Positions 9,905 to 23,190 of a DNA stretch of 64,000 nucleotides are shown piece after piece. A program made the position numbers and the translations under genes. Origin of the DNA: Ancistrus triradiatus (Eukaryota > Chordata > Actinopteri > Siluriformes > Loricariidae). A model generated the notes under the pieces. The model searched no databases and was not told where the DNA came from. It was given only the letters and a program-made list of their open reading frames with translations. The stretch covers positions 1 through 64,000 of the forward strand of contig JAJAGP010000229.1 in NCBI GenBank assembly GCA_025084515.1, written 5' to 3'. Positions within the stretch are counted from its first letter, which is position 1. Each line of letters starts with the position of its first letter.

Positions 9905-12450
9905 CAGTGGCCTGTAATGTCTAGCTTAACCAAATGAAAGAGAATAAAAAGGGAACAAACTTTTATGAGGTTTTTATTGATTACATTCTATTAAAACAAA
10001 TTATATAATGATCTGAGGCAACAGTCTGTGGTTATTATTTAGGATGACATTCTACTAAATACTCCATCCAGGAACATTGTACTTAACATTGTACATTTTT
10101 CATAGCAATATATTTATAGCCACGAACACAATAACCTCAAAGACATTGCACAGATGAAATATATTCAAGATAAAGCAATTCATTTTGACAAAGAAAATGG
10201 ATGAAAGAATATGACAGCTATAATATTCTGAGCTGGTTTTGTTTTTTTGCAGTATAGTTTTATCCAGTCTCTTCGATCAATTGACAGAATAACAATTAAA
10301 TCAAGAAATCAAGAATTAGGGCAGACATTAATTAAATATGTGTTGCAATCAGCCTTGACTTTTCATTTAAGCAATGAAGTATTTGTAGGTTACAAGAACA
10401 AAAGTGGAAGGTCATTATCTAGACAATTAAAAGGAAAAATCTGAAAATAAAATGGCACTCCATGCATGACTATACTATTTTGTTCTGATAAAAGTCCTTC
10501 TTCTTAAAAGGGAGGATAAACTAATGAGGTACTATTTATAGATATCTGTAAATATGCCAATTTGGGCTTAAAAACAGTGTATCAGGTTATAACTGCTACA
10601 ATATTCAATGCACATCTGACTTCAGTATAATAAAAAAAAACACTAAACACAAGTAGCTTATAGCATGGTATAAAACAATGAAATTAAAATAAACACATTG
10701 GGTATATGAATTTAATGAGTTAATGCATAAACGCTTTAGTATTTCACAGAAATTTGACCTATTGCTGAGTAGAAAAGTCACCCTCACAAAGTCATACCTC
10801 TGGAATATACGCAGTGACAATTTAACCCTGTAATGATTTGGGTTGTAATTTAAAAATTACACCCAGCAATAATAATATTGTCTTCATCATATTGGTGCAA
10901 TGTTTTATATATCCATTCAATAAAAATGTACTATTAAACTTAATGCACTGAACAGAATGTCTAACTTTGTGAAGTCAGCAAAGTGTGTTACAAAAGATAT
11001 TTTTAGGCTTTAGATATTTTAGAATGTAAAGATACTAGATGCTAACTATGCACATTGTGATAAAGTATGTAATTGCAATAACTGTGGAGTAAATCGTTGG
11101 AGTTCATACATGTTAGAATAGCACAGATTTGGATGGTATACGCTGTATTTACAATAATGAGTTATAACGTGTATCCATTGGGAGCTTTGCCTGCATAAAA
11201 CAGATGAATATGTCTTGTGTTGGAAAACAGTCAAAGGGCACTTTTACTTAAATCAATGCTTTGTTGTATACTGCATCTCCCTCCAGACTGCTTCTTCTGA
11301 AGATCCCTATTTCCTATTTGCGAGGGTGCAGCTTTGGTTATTTTGATCACAAGCTTGACTGTTGATCTTAGGTTATTACAATAAAAACATAAATTATAAG
11401 AAATCATATAGCTCTATTGCCATGTCTTTTACATGGGCAAAATCAGCTATTCGATCACACATAAAAAACTTGAATCAAATTGAACTGTGTTTTGATTGCA
11501 TCTGTGTTTTACACAAATATGCCTACAGCCCTATGGAAATTAAACACATCACATTATGCTAAGCATGAGTATAAGTAATTTACTAGATAAGAAAAAGGTT
11601 GGGTGGGGGATGGGGTGATGACATGGAAGCAGTTACAACATTATTCACATACTTGCATTTTATTCTCTTTACTTTTCTATTCCTATCACCATAAATGTTT
11701 TGAGGAATGTTCTTATTAAACACAATTTAACCCTTCACAATACAGGAACAATACATGGTGAGGGTGTTAAATAATAACTGCATACAGTTGTTTGAATGGT
11801 TGGTCGATGGCTGCAAAGTCTCTTAATATATAGTCCTTTCTGGCATAAATCTTCATCTACAAGACAACATTACGCTAGATGTTTGTAAAAAAATCCAGTG
11901 GTGTGACATCAAACTGCATCCAAAGAGACCTATCTGAATACTGGAGTACATGGAAGATCATACTGTAGCTTTATATGAAAGAAATGAAAGACAAACGAGC
12001 TGATGCACAGAAATGGTAAAAACATGTCTGAAAAGAAAGGGGGTCATTTATAGAAGAAATACATAGGTTTTCATGTAAGGCAGTATAATAGTACTATCTA
12101 CTGAAACAGTGTTTTGACACTGTATTCATTCAAGGAGCATGTTCTATGGTGTAGTGTGAAGTACACGTGACAAGGCACACACATATCTGCACCACTAGAT
12201 GTAGTCATCCACAGAATATCCACTCCTTGGATGTTGGCACTTTGCTATGGGGCATAGACAGGATGTGATCATCGTCCTATGGTGTTTGCGTTGTGCCGCG
12301 AGCGTGACCTTTCCAAACCAGTGCGACGGTTTTCTGCAGAGACGAAAGAATAGGGACAAAATTGATAGGAGTCTTTTTCACTGCGTGTTAACTTCAGCAA
12401 GATTGGAGTAGGTTCTGCTTGGAGAACCATGATACCAAACAGCCTTTTCA
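9905..12450. other. AT-rich stretch, nothing recognised
   Basis: About 2.5 kb of AT-rich DNA with only short chance frames. It contains no recognisable transposon ends, SINE or LINE sequence. It may be unique intronic or 3'-UTR-like sequence. It is the longest candidate single-copy block in the window. Confidence 0.4.
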
Positions 12451-12768
12451 CCCTTTAAGTTTGTAGACACCTGTGATGTTAATTACAGGACACACCTTAT
12501 TTTAACATATACCTATGGTCAAAATATTTTCAATCTTTTCTAGGGGTACCATCATTTTTGTCCATTCCACTTTAATTAGCTTTTTTTTTTCTTCTTCAGT
12601 AGTTTTTTATTCTGTTGAACCACAATTCAAAAGCAATGTCTGATTTTCTGATTTTCATTAGTTGATTTTCATAAAGTTTTATTTATTATTACGTTTGTCT
12701 GTTTCAAGTTATTTCAGTGACCATTGTGGATTTTTCTTTCTTTAACAGAAAGGTACCAACAATTTTGT
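12451..12768. mobile_element. Possible DNA-transposon remnant
   Basis: The sequence CCTGTGATGTTAATTACAGG, then GGGGTACCATCATTTTTGTCC, then CAGAAAGGTACCAACAATTTTGTCC has the look of a dispersed fish DNA transposon end, with two near-copies of GGTACCAWCAWTTTTGTCC about 225 bases apart. No coding region is left. Family not established. Confidence 0.35.
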
Positions 12769-12935
12769 CCCCGTGTGTATATCCTCCATCTTTGCCCACC
12801 AGACCATCTCCTGTTCACACCACCGTTTCCTCCGTCCTTAATCTATAGTCAGAGACAGAAGCTTGTCTGTGCCAAACTGTTTGCATTATCCTCTTTGGTT
12901 TGGTTATCCTCTAGTCCTTCATCAGTGGTCACAGG

Positions 12936-13520
12936 ATGCTGCCCAGAGGATGCACTTGGCTGGATATTTCTGGTTGGTGGGCTATTCTCAGTCCAGCAAT
13001 GACACTGAATGGTGGTCAGTGCCCCTTCACCATCATGCAGACAGACATGAGAAAAGCATTCAGGAGAGTAAATACCAGGAAAGCGGCAGGTCCAGACAGA
13101 ATAAGCAGCCGAGTCCTCAAAGCCTGTGTGGAACAACTTGCTCCAGTATTTACTGACATTTTCAATCTGTCACTGATGATGGGTATGGTTCCATCATGTT
13201 TCAAATAATCCGGCATTGTGCCAGTAACAAAGAAAAAATACCTAGCCTGCCTAAATGAAACCCACAAGTTTTGAAAAACTGGTCAGAGACTTTACTGCCC
13301 ACTCCATAGACCCACAAATGTTTGCCTATGGACACAACTACTCCACAGATGATGCCATATCTCATCTGCTCCACACAACTGAGTCACACCTGGACACTGG
13401 AAGGGGTAATAATTTTAAAATGCTGTTTGTTGATTACAGCTAAGGATTTAACAATATTATCCCCTCCAAACTGACCACTAAGCTGGAAGATCTAGGACTC
13501 CATCAGTCACTGTAGAGTGG
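12936..13520 (+). mobile_element. CR1/Rex1-type LINE RT fragment
   Basis: Plus-strand frames read MRKAFRRVNTRKAAGPDRIS and LAPVFTDIFNLSL (RT fingers), then after a stop FEKLVRDFTAHSIDP, YSTDDAISHLLHTT and FKMLFVDYS, ending in INNIIPSKL-like sequence. These are blocks 1-3 of a CR1-clade non-LTR RT. The frame is broken by stops at ~13207 and 13441, the YADD motif is missing, and the 5' and 3' parts are lost. It differs from the L2-type copies that surround it. Confidence 0.75.
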
Positions 13521-13543
13521 GGGACCTGTAACTTCTTCTTTAA

Positions 13544-16500
13544 GTCAAGTCAAGTCAAATCAGATCTATTTATATAGCGCTTTTTACAATGGAGCATTGT
13601 CTCAAAGAAACTTTACAAGTTTAGATTATCTCCTAATAACTACGTCCAATCCCAAATTGAGCAAGCCTAGGGCGACAGTGGCAATGCAAAACTCCCTGAG
13701 TGTTATAGGAAGAAACCTTGGGAGGACCAAGACTCAAAAAGGGACCCAACCTCCTTGAGCAGCATAGATGATAAATCTAAGAACGAAACTAAAGTAATGG
13801 AGTCATAGTTAAAATAAAATGTGAAATATGCACATCGGCATTAAGTGCCCCGTCTATGATGGAGCTGGAGCTGATGACGGAAGCAGCTTGAGTGAAGCTG
13901 CAGCAGATGAACATCATGTGTGGGGCTGGAACTGGTTCCTATTGGTTTCTGGAACACAGCTCGGAGAGAAAACAGAAAATGTAATTAGTTATTGATTAAG
14001 AGCACAGTGTCTATTAACAATCACTGATGCCTTATGTAGCATGAGACCCCGGTAGCATTAGCTATAGCAGCATAGCTAGACAGAGGAGAACTGGTAGAAA
14101 ACACAGCCAAGAGGGATCACATGAGACATCGGCAACCCCACGGGAGGCAGAAGACAGCAACCCAACGTCTCTGATCACCATAAGACTCTTTGACTATGAA
14201 CCCCCAGCTCTGCCCTTAGTCTAAGGCAAGGATGCACGAGTCAAGATCAAGAAGACCGAAGCCCAGTTCAGCCAGACCGCCCACCCGACACTCCTGGCTA
14301 ACGGACAAGGCAGGCAGGCCAGACATGACTCCCAGACTCCACCCCAGTGACCCAAGCCATGCCATCCGATCTAAATTAGTCAAAAACCTGGGCAAATTAA
14401 GTATGTCTTAGCCTAGACTTAAATTTTGGAGAGTGTCTGCGTCTCGAACGAAAGTGGGAAGGAAGGAGAGGGGACGGTAAGGGAAAGGGCGGGAGAAAAG
14501 GGGTGATTAGAGAGCAAAGGAAAAGGTGGGAGAAAGAAACGGGAAAAGCCTAAGGAGGAAGGTTGGGAGGAGGGGGGAGAAGGCGGGAAGGAGAGAGGTG
14601 GGGAGGAAGAGGATGAAGAGAAAACTGGGAGAAGGGGAGGTGGAGCAGGTAGAGACTAGGAGGTATGAAAAAAAGGAAGAGGCGGGAAGAGGGGAGGGGG
14701 TTGGCGTGAACGCAACGTGGCTGAAAAAGGGGGAAGATGGTGGGAGCATCTAGGGGGGATTTAGAGGGGGGGGGGAGAGACAGAAAGGGAGGAGAAGGTG
14801 GATTAAGGCGGAAGAATAATGGGGGAAGGGCTAAGACATACACAGATAGTGAGTGGAAAAAGTACGGGGTAAGCAGGATCGGAGTGAGGGCGGGGGGACC
14901 GGGGGGAGGAGGGGAATTAGAAGGGGGCAAGGGAGACCGGCCCCCCACCCGACACCTGGCTAAAGGACAAGGCATGGGCAGGCCAAGACATGACTCCAGG
15001 GGGACTCCAGCCCCAGTGACCCAAGGCCATTGCATCACGATCTAAAATTAGTTCAATAAATACCTGGTGCAAAATAAGTAGGTCTTTAGCCTAGACTTAA
15101 AAATTGTTTTGAGAGTTTGTCTGGGGGGTCTCGAAAACGAAAAGTGGGAAGTTTATTCCATAGTTGGGGGCCATGTATGAGAAAGGCCTTTCCCTTGCTG
15201 TGACTTTTTTTAATTCTAGGAACTAAAAGAAGTCCTGTACCATGTGAACGAAGGTTTTCTTTTTCAGTAGACCGAGTTGGATTGTAAAAACTCTAAGAGT
15301 TCAACTCAGATAAATGTGGGGCCAGGCCATGTAGAGCTTTATAAATTATAAGAAGTATTTTGTAATCGATGCAGAATTTGACTGGTTAACCAGTGCAGTG
15401 TGATGATAGAAACAGGAGTGATAGTGATCAAATTTTCTAGTTCGAGTTAGCACTCGGGCAGCTGCATTCTGAACTAAACTGAAGTTTATTTCTAGAGATT
15501 TTACTAGAGCATCCAAGTAAGTAGGCGTTACAGTAAATCCAAACCTTGAGGTTGATAAATGAATGAACAAGTTTCCTCTGCAATCATTAAAAGAGAGGAG
15601 GATTATTTCTATTAGTTTTAAGATATTATGTAATTGAAAAGAAAGCAATTCGAGTGATGCTGTTAATGTGTGCATCAAAGGAGAGATCTGAATCAAATGT
15701 GACCCCTAAGTTTTTACAGACGGGAATGGGCAATACTGGACACGGGCCATCTAGATTTAGCGAGATGTAGCCAACCTGTCTCTCACAGCCTTGGGTTCCC
15801 AATAATAGAACCTCAAGTTTTAGATCTGGAGTTAAGTAGAGAGAAAATGAAATAACATCAATCTGTTATTTAATTTACACAGTCCTCGATTTTGTTGATT
15901 GTAAGGCTGTCATTAGGTTTGGCTGATATGTACAACTGTGTATCATCTGCATAGCAGTGGAAACACTAATGCCATGTCTACGAATAACTGAGCCTAGTTG
16001 GCAGCATGTAGAGAGAGAATAAAAAGCAGGCCAAGCACTGACCCCTGAGTATGCCATTACTTCACTTTTGAGAGCTTCAGACTTAGATTATTTATATGAA
16101 CAAAAATGGGGCAGAGTAGGTGTTTAGATTATTTATATGAACAAAAATGGGTTACCGGTCGGTTAAGTTCGGATTTAAACCAAGAAAAGTGCTAATTCCT
16201 TATAAACTACAGTTTGCTTTTCTAGTCTGTTTGAGTAAAACGGCGTGGATCTATAGTGTCAAACGCGGACACTTAAATCTAACAGAACAAGAAAAGAAAC
16301 ACATCCCTTATCTGAGGACCCTTCAACAAGTCATTTGATGGGCCTAATTAATGCTGTTTCAGTACTATGATGGGGCCCTGAAAGCCAGACTGAAATGTTT
16401 CATAAACTATCATTCTTTTGGAGGTTACTGCAGAGCTGCTGATAGACGGCTTTTTTTTCTAAGATTTTTTGGACAGAAACGGTAGATTTGAAATTGGTCT

Positions 16501-18121
16501 ATAATTAGATATCACACAAGGGGTCAAGACTGGCTTTTTAATCAGTGGTTTGATAACGGCAGACTTAAAGGATTTGGGCACATTAACCAATGGTAAGGGA
16601 TGAATTTAAAATAACTAAACACTAGCTCTATAATACTATGTTATTACTTGTTTTAGTATATGTTGTAGGAATTGGATCTAATAAACATGTTGATGAATTA
16701 GACGAGCTGATCAGTGCGGATAGTTCAGTAGTAGTAATTGGGGGTTAAAAGATTCTAATCTTGATTTACAGCTAATTGAACAGATGTCTTTCACTAGTGG
16801 CTGCATCTGGAAGCTTGCCTGAATAGTTTGGTGATGTGATGAGCATCGAGTTTGATGCCTAATGTTTTCTATCTTATCATTAAAGAAAAGTCATGAAATC
16901 ATTTACTGTTAAAATTACACAGAACGGGGAAAAATCACTTTCTGTAGGGGTTTTTTGTTCATTTGGAGATTGTATTAAAGAGAAATCTTGGATTATTCTT
17001 ATTTTCTCTATGATTGAGGAGAAGTGTGCGTTCTTTAGCTTTAGTAAGGGCATGCTTATAACTCTGCCAGGCTGTCCATCAGCCAAGCAATCTTAAACAC
17101 CTCCAATTTACTATGTCTCCACTTGCGCTCTAGATGCCGTGTTCTTTGGCTTTAAGGTACGGGTTTTTGTGGTCATTATACCATGGTGCTAGCCTTTTTT
17201 CCCTAATGCATTTTGACCCTAGCAGGAGCAATCGTGTGTCCAGGGTTGAGCGAAGCACACAATCCAATTGGTCATTTACACACTGAAGATGATTGATCTC
17301 CGTAGGTGTATTAAATTTCAAGTCTGGTAGGTTTTTAATAAACACAGCTGGAAGTAGCAGATTGTGATAGTGCGCATGGTGTGATAAACGAGGCAGAAGG
17401 ATTTTTATTTATTAAAGACAGCTCAAATACTACAAGATAGTGATCTGAAATCGAATCACTTTGCGGGAAAACATCAAGGTTATCTATATTGATAGCAAAT
17501 GTTAATATTAGATCTAAAGTATGATTTCAGCGGTGGGTTGGTCCCATCACATTCTGAGTGATACCCATGGATTCTAAGATGGACTCGAAAGCAATTTTAA
17601 GTGGATCCTGCTCATTGTCAAAGTGAATTCTGAAATCACCTACAATTAAAGCCTTATCTGTTGACAGTACTAAGCAGGAAAGAAAGTTAGCAAATTCCTG
17701 AAGAAATTCTGAATAGGGACCAGGAGGGTGGAAAATAGTGTTAAGCTGAAAAGAGTGTGGTTTTGACTTCCATAATGATGGATCAGTCACATTAACAATC
17801 AGTATTTCAAAAGAATTAGTCTTATAATGGGATTTAGTTGTAACACCTAGCTCTTTGTCAAAAAGAGTGGCTATGCCTCCCCCCGACTATTAGGACGAGG
17901 GTGATTAGCATGACTGTATCCAGGAGGTGAGGCTTCATTTAAGGCTAAATATTCATCAGGTCTAATCCAAGTTTCAGTGAGACAGAGGTAATAAGGTTAA
18001 TAAAACAGACTTTTTGAGAGCATTTACGTTTAGGACAGATGCGGGTAACAGACACAGTTTCAATAATGTGGGTTCTGGGTGACGGTGCATGACTACCAGC
18101 AGACAGTTGGTTAAGCCGGTC
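13544..18121 (-). mobile_element. L2-type LINE, long antisense copy (LINE 1)
   Basis: On the minus strand this element runs from the ORF1/ORF2 boundary (~18121) through endonuclease, RT and 3' UTR to a TTGAC repeat tail at 13544. Recognisable blocks are LIVGDFRIHFDN (endonuclease, ~17640), the fingers at ~16500, and ARVLTRTRKFDH (~15430). The 3' UTR ends with GCGCTATATAAATAGATC and TTGACTTGACTTGAC. Compared with the copy at 37.7-41.1 kb it carries many single-base insertions in homopolymers. It also has a 41-bp duplication at 16084-16150 and the purine-tract insertion with duplicated flanks at 14275-15150. No open frame longer than ~120 codons remains. Confidence 0.85.
14275..15150. repeat. 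Duplicated LINE segment flanking a purine-rich tract
   Basis: 14275-14460 and 14935-15150 are two copies, in the same orientation, of the same LINE 3' segment (GACCGCCCACCCGACAC through TCTCGAACGAAAGTGGGAAG). Between them lie ~470 bases almost entirely of G and A on the plus strand. The plus frame 14526-14753 and minus frame 14550-15038 are composition artefacts. No domain is recognisable in either. Confidence 0.85.
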
Positions 18122-18530
18122 TGTCTGAAGAAGCTCTTTTGTCCTTCACTTGTTACCTGTATCAATGGAACCTGTTTGATCTCGTTATCTGTATAAAAGA
18201 CAACTTTCCACAGCCTCAAACAGTCAGACTCCAAACTCAACCATGGCCAAGACCAAAGAGCTGTTGAAGGACACCAGGAAGAAAATTGTAGACCTGCACC
18301 AGGCTGGAAAGAGTGAATCTACAATAGGCAAGCAGGTTGTTGTGAATAAATCCACTGTGGGAGCAATTGTAAGAAAATTGAAGACATACAAGATCATTGA
18401 TAATCTCTCTCGATCTGGTGCCCCATGCAAGATCTCATCCCATGGGGTCAAAATGATCATGAGAACGCTGAGAAAAACTCCCAGAACTACACCAACGGAC
18501 CTGATGAATGACCTGCCCCACTGTACATCT
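18122..18530 (+). mobile_element. Tc1-like family F2 fragment, transposase N-terminus
   Basis: The frame 18243-18539 begins MAKTKELLKDTRKKIVDLHQ and continues KSESTIGKQVVVNKSTVGAI, the N-terminal helix-turn-helix of a fish Tc1 transposase (~98 of ~340 residues). The upstream 120 bases match the reverse complement of 54782-54900, the 5' UTR of the fuller F2 copy. The element ends abruptly at ~18530 before the second DNA-binding helix set and catalytic core. The start codon is supported by conservation with the other copy. Confidence 0.85.
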
Positions 18531-18615
18531 TATCTATAAATACCTACAGTGGTGCTTAAAAGTTTCTGAACCCTTTAGAATTTTCTAGATTTTTGCAGAA
18601 ATATGACCTAAAACT

Positions 18616-19370
18616 ACTAGGGGTCCTGATATGGCGGCGCAATCACACATGCGCCAACCCTATTTTGGTACCATATGTGTTAATGGCCTATTTAAGCACA
18701 CCTATGACCTCACACAGGCGTCGCACCATCGCTTCGTGTCAGCCCTTTTGGGCTTGCTCAGTTCCACTCTCTACATGATCGGGGAGTTGGCGCCTCTCCC
18801 CTGTGATCACATTCGTTCAAGATGAGCGCTGCCCGGCTTTCTTTCCACCTCGCATCTCTCATTGCGTTCGAATCACGCTGCCAGGTTTCTCCCTTTAGTT
18901 TTGGCAGATACCGTGATTATGCGTCACTCTGTATCAGGAAGAGCATACTCAATTGCCCCTCCTGACACTTACGTCATCGCTCTCTCCCTCTCTCCCCTCG
19001 CATTTGGTGTAGAGAGCACTCACTCGCTCCATAGAATCAGAGTGTTCATTCTTCCTTTTTCAGTAGTTTAATATACCTCAGCACTTTCTAGCATGTTAGG
19101 GATTTGTTTCCCTTTCCCCTTTTTGTATTATTCCTGTCATTTACCTTTCTCCCTGCATGTGAGTCCTTCCCGGTACGGTTCTTGCATTTGTCCTTATAAG
19201 CTTCCAAGTGAGGTGTGACTTTTGTGGCTCTGTGGCTCCATGGCTATTGCTGTTAAGTCTGTGTACCACCAAGGCCACGCCAACTCAGGTCGTACTTCAA
19301 ATTGCATTTACCTATTTTGGTTTATTAATTCCATCTGGAGCTAACTGCACTTGGGTCCTAACATAAAACT
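18616..19370. mobile_element. ~750-bp LTR-like insertion into the F1 element
   Basis: This sequence is absent from other F1 copies. A 7-base word (T, four A, CT) occurs at both borders (18609-18615 and 19364-19370) and may be the TSD. The right 70 bases (TTCCATCTGGAGCTAACTGC, CTTGGGTCCTAACA) match 26905-26940 and, inverted, 25055-25095, so it belongs to a dispersed family. On the minus strand it would start TGTTAGGACCC, as LTRs do. The left end is not clean, so a solo LTR is likely but not proven. Confidence 0.55.
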
Positions 19371-19674
19371 TTATATCTTCATCATCAGATTTTCACACAA
19401 GTCCTAAAAGTAGATAAAGAGAACCCAATTAAATAAATAAAATAAACTATTGTACTTGGTAATTTATTTATTGAGGAAAATGGTCCAATATTACATATTA
19501 GTGAGTGGCAAAAGTATGTGAACCTCTACTTTCAGTGTCTGGTGTGACCTCCCTGTGCAGCAATAACTGCAACTAAACATTTCCTGTAACTGTTGATCAG
19601 TACTGAACACCGGCTTGGAGGAATTTTAGCCTATTCCTCCTTATAGAACAGCTTCAACTCTGGGGATGCTGGTG

Positions 19675-22112
19675 AGTGCGCATGAGCGTAGTAGTGCATG
19701 CTGCCTGTTACAGTAGTTTACTTTGTTTATTGTTTCCAGTACCTTATTGAAGCTGTGCCCACTCGAGACAGGCTAGTAGAGAGAGTTTTGATCTGTTTTG
19801 TTTACACCAGGAATCAGCTGATCGTGCTGAAGCTGGTCGGCATGGCGACCAGGACACCCTATATCCCCTAAGAGTTTGAAGATGGATGAACAGGGGATGC
19901 AGAGGAGGAACAAAAGCAGAAAGTGAGGAAGAGACAACAGAGGCTTATGGAGAAGAAGGGATATAGCCGTGTCTTCCCTCTCTCATCATGGGAAACGTGA
20001 GGTCGCCGGTTACTAAAATGAACGAACTAACAGCTTTAGCCAGGAGTCAAAGGGAGTTCCGTGAATGTAGTTCAATGAGGTTCCATCGAGGGCTTCCTAA
20101 CTGTTCGAGCCAACCACGGCTGCGCCGAAACTAGTAAGCACAAAAGACGAGGGCTTGCTGTACTAGTTAATAACCGCTGGTGTAACCCGGGTCACATTAC
20201 CATCAAGGATCGTGCCCGTTACCTGAACGCTGAACTGTTGGCTGGTGGACTCAGACCATACTATTTACCACAGGAGTTTTCCCATGTTATTTCCGTGGCT
20301 ATTTATGTTCCTCCCTGTGCAAACCCGAGTGCAAATCCGAGTGCATTCATTGCCATATAAGGTGACTTCAACCATGTTGACCAGGCTAAGGCACTATCCA
20401 ACTTTACTCAATATGTGGACTGTCCCACCTGGGAGGAAAGAACATTGTTGTACACTAATGTTAAGGATGCATACAGCTGCTCCCCTCTCCCTCCTCTTTG
20501 TAGGTCAGATCACAACTTGGTGTACCTCAGTTCCGGGAATGTGCCACTGGTGAGGAGTCAGCCTGTGGTCATGCGGACAGTAAGGAGATGAACTGAGGAG
20601 AGGTGTGAGGCACTGCAGGACTGCTTTGCAGTTACAAACTTGCAGGCACTATGTAAACTGCATGGAGAAAACATTGATGGGCTCACGAAGTGTATCACAG
20701 ACTATATTAACTTCTGTGTGGACTTAAATGTCCCAACCAGGACTGTAAATGTTACCCAAACAACAAGCCCTGGGTAACAAAGGACATTAAAGCTCTCCTT
20801 AACGATAAAAAGAGGGCCTTCAGAGCTGGAAAAAGACAGGAGGTGATACATGAGTTCAACATTCAACTTGAGTCTGAGTGTACAGAGGGTCCCTATGATG
20901 TGGAAGACCTGCAAGTCCTGCATAGTTCCTGTTCCAAAGATGCTGCAGCCCAATGATGTCATGGACTACAGGCCAGTGACACTGATGTCCCATGTCATGA
21001 AGACCATGGAGAGGCTCGTCCTCGAATAGCTACGGCCCAAGGTCCAGCCATGTTCCCCCTCCAGTTTGCCTATCAGCCTCGTCTAGGAGTTGAGGACACC
21101 ATTATTTATTTGCTCAACCAAGTCTACACTCATCTGGATAAGCCTGCCAGCACTGTGAGAATCATGTTTTTTGACTTCTCCAGTGCAACATTAGGCTTGC
21201 TCGCCTGGGTGACAAGATGAGGGCGATGCATTTAGACATAGTGAAAGACTTTGTCACATGGTGTTAGCTGAACCATCTGCAGCTCAGTGTGGCGAACTAG
21301 TGGTAAATCTGAGGAAGGACAAGGCACCGGTGACCCCTGTGTCCATCAAGGGGGTCAGTGTGGACACTGTTGAGAACTATAAATATTTGGGAGTGCACAC
21401 TGACGATAAGTTGAACTGGGCTAAGAACACCGATGCCCTCTATAGGAAGGGCCAAAGTCAAATCAATTTTCTGAGGCACCTGAGGTCCTTCAACATCTGT
21501 CGACTTTCTCAGGATCTTTTACGAGTCAGTGGTGGCAAGTGCTATTCTCTATGGTGTTTCATGCTGGGGCAGCAGGCTGAGGGTGGCAGATGCCAACAGA
21601 CTCAACAAATTGATCAACAAAGCCAGTGATGTTGTGGAAGTGGAGCTGGACTCGCTGATGGCAGTGTCGGAGAAAGTCTAAGCTGCATAGACAATGGAAA
21701 CCACCCACTTTACAATGAGCTGATGAGACACAGGAGCACATTCAGCACGAGGCTCATCCAACCAAAATGGACCACAGAGCACCACAAGGTCCTTCCTACC
21801 TGTGGCCATCAAACTCTATAACTCCTCCCGTAAGGGGTGAGACAATGTTCCGTCTGTGGGAGGAAGATCATTCTGAGATACCGTTATGCAATAGAACAAA
21901 CCAGAAGTGCAATAATATAAGCTGCTTCTTTCAGTTTTTAATTGTCATTCTACTGTCACTTTAAGTGTGTATTTAAATTTGCATTTAGCAAAAATTAATA
22001 TTTTTGTTTGCAAATTGTTATTTTAGAATGTTTATTTATTTTTTTTCCACAGAAATGGTCACTAGTGTAATGACTGCAATTACCCATAGGGGTCAATGAA
22101 GTATTCTGATTC
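19675..22112 (+). mobile_element. Rex1/CR1-type LINE inserted in the F1 element
   Basis: The endonuclease region is recognisable from MGNVRSPVTKMNELTALARS (~19989) through GLAVLVNNRWCNPG and ending SDHNLVYLSS (~20510-20530), the SDH motif of APE-type endonucleases. The linker reads CYPNNKPWVTKDIKALL (with a frameshift) near 20750. RT parts are QPRLGVEDTIIYLLNQVYTH (~21080) and VSVDTVENYKYLGVHTDDKL (~21350). Two internal deletions (~20893 and ~21190) remove the fingers and the YADD site. The 3' end is GAAGTATTCTGATTCT, typical of Rex1 tails. It is in the opposite orientation to the host element's transposase. Confidence 0.8.
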
Positions 22113-23190
22113 TTGCTTCAGGTCCTTTCACAACATTTCGATTGGATTTACGTAAGGACTTTGACTTGGCCATTCCAAAACATTAACTTTATTCTTCTTT
22201 AACCATTCTTTGGTAGAATGACTTGTGTGCTTAGCGCTGTTGTCTTGCTGCATGACCCACCTTCTCTTGAGATTCAGTTCATGACAGATGTCCTGACGTT
22301 TTCTTTTATAATTCTCTGATACAATTCAGAATTCATTGTTCCATCAATGATGGCAAGCCGTCCTGGCCCAGATGCAGCAAAACAGGCCCAAAACATGATA
22401 CTGCCACCACCATGTTTCACAGATGGGATAAGGTTCTTATGCTGGAATGCAGTGTTTTCCTTTTTCCAAACAGAACGCTTTTCATTTAAATCAAAACGTT
22501 CTATTTTGGTCTCACCTGTCCACAGAACATTCTTCCAATAAAGTTCTGGCTTCTACACGTGATCTCTAGCAAACTGCAGATGAGCAGCAATGTTCTTTTT
22601 GGAGAACAGTGGCTTTCTCCTTGCAACCCTGCCATGCACACAATTGTTGTTCAGTGTTCTTCTGATGGAGGAATCATGTACATTAACATTAGCCAATGTG
22701 AGAGATTTCTTCAGTTGCTTAGAAGTTACTCTGGGGTCCATTGTGACCTTGCCAACTATTACATGACTTGCTCTTGATGTGATCTTTGTTGGTTGATCAC
22801 TCCTGGGGAGGGTAACAATGGTCTTGAATTTCCTCCATTTGTACACAGTCTGTCTCACTGTGGATTGGTGAGTCCAAACTCTTTAGAGATGGTTTTGTAA
22901 CCTTTTCCAGTCTAATGAGCATCAACAACTCCTTCTCTGAGGTCCTCAGAAATCTCCTTTGTTTGTGCAATGATACACATCCACAAACATGTGTTGCGAA
23001 AAGCAGACTTTGATAGGTCCCTGTTCTTTAAATAAAACAGGGTGCCCACTCACACCTGAATGTAATCCCATTGATTGAAAACACCTGACTCTAATTTCAA
23101 CCTTCAAATTAAGTGCTAATCCTAGAGTTTCACATACTTTTGCCACTCATTATTATATAATATTGGATCATTTTCCTCAATAAACATATG

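Larger units (their letters stand above)
18546..23186 (-). mobile_element. Tc1-like family F1 element split by two insertions
   Basis: The element is found in three pieces: 18546-18615 (left terminal repeat, CAGTGGTGCTTAAAAGTTTC), 19371-19674 and 22113-23186. Read together they match the F1 copy at 30975-32320 in order and orientation. The transposase lies antisense. Its DNA-binding region is recognisable near 22553-22858, where the frame reads WRKFKTIVTLPRSDQPTKIT and VTMDPRVTSKQLKKSLTLAN. The right terminal repeat is missing, replaced by a GT microsatellite. Not active. Confidence 0.85.

Noticed and set aside
14550..15038. 162-codon antisense proline/serine-rich frame
   Set aside because: It is produced by the pyrimidine-rich strand of the purine tract and LINE 3' UTR. 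There are no conserved features.
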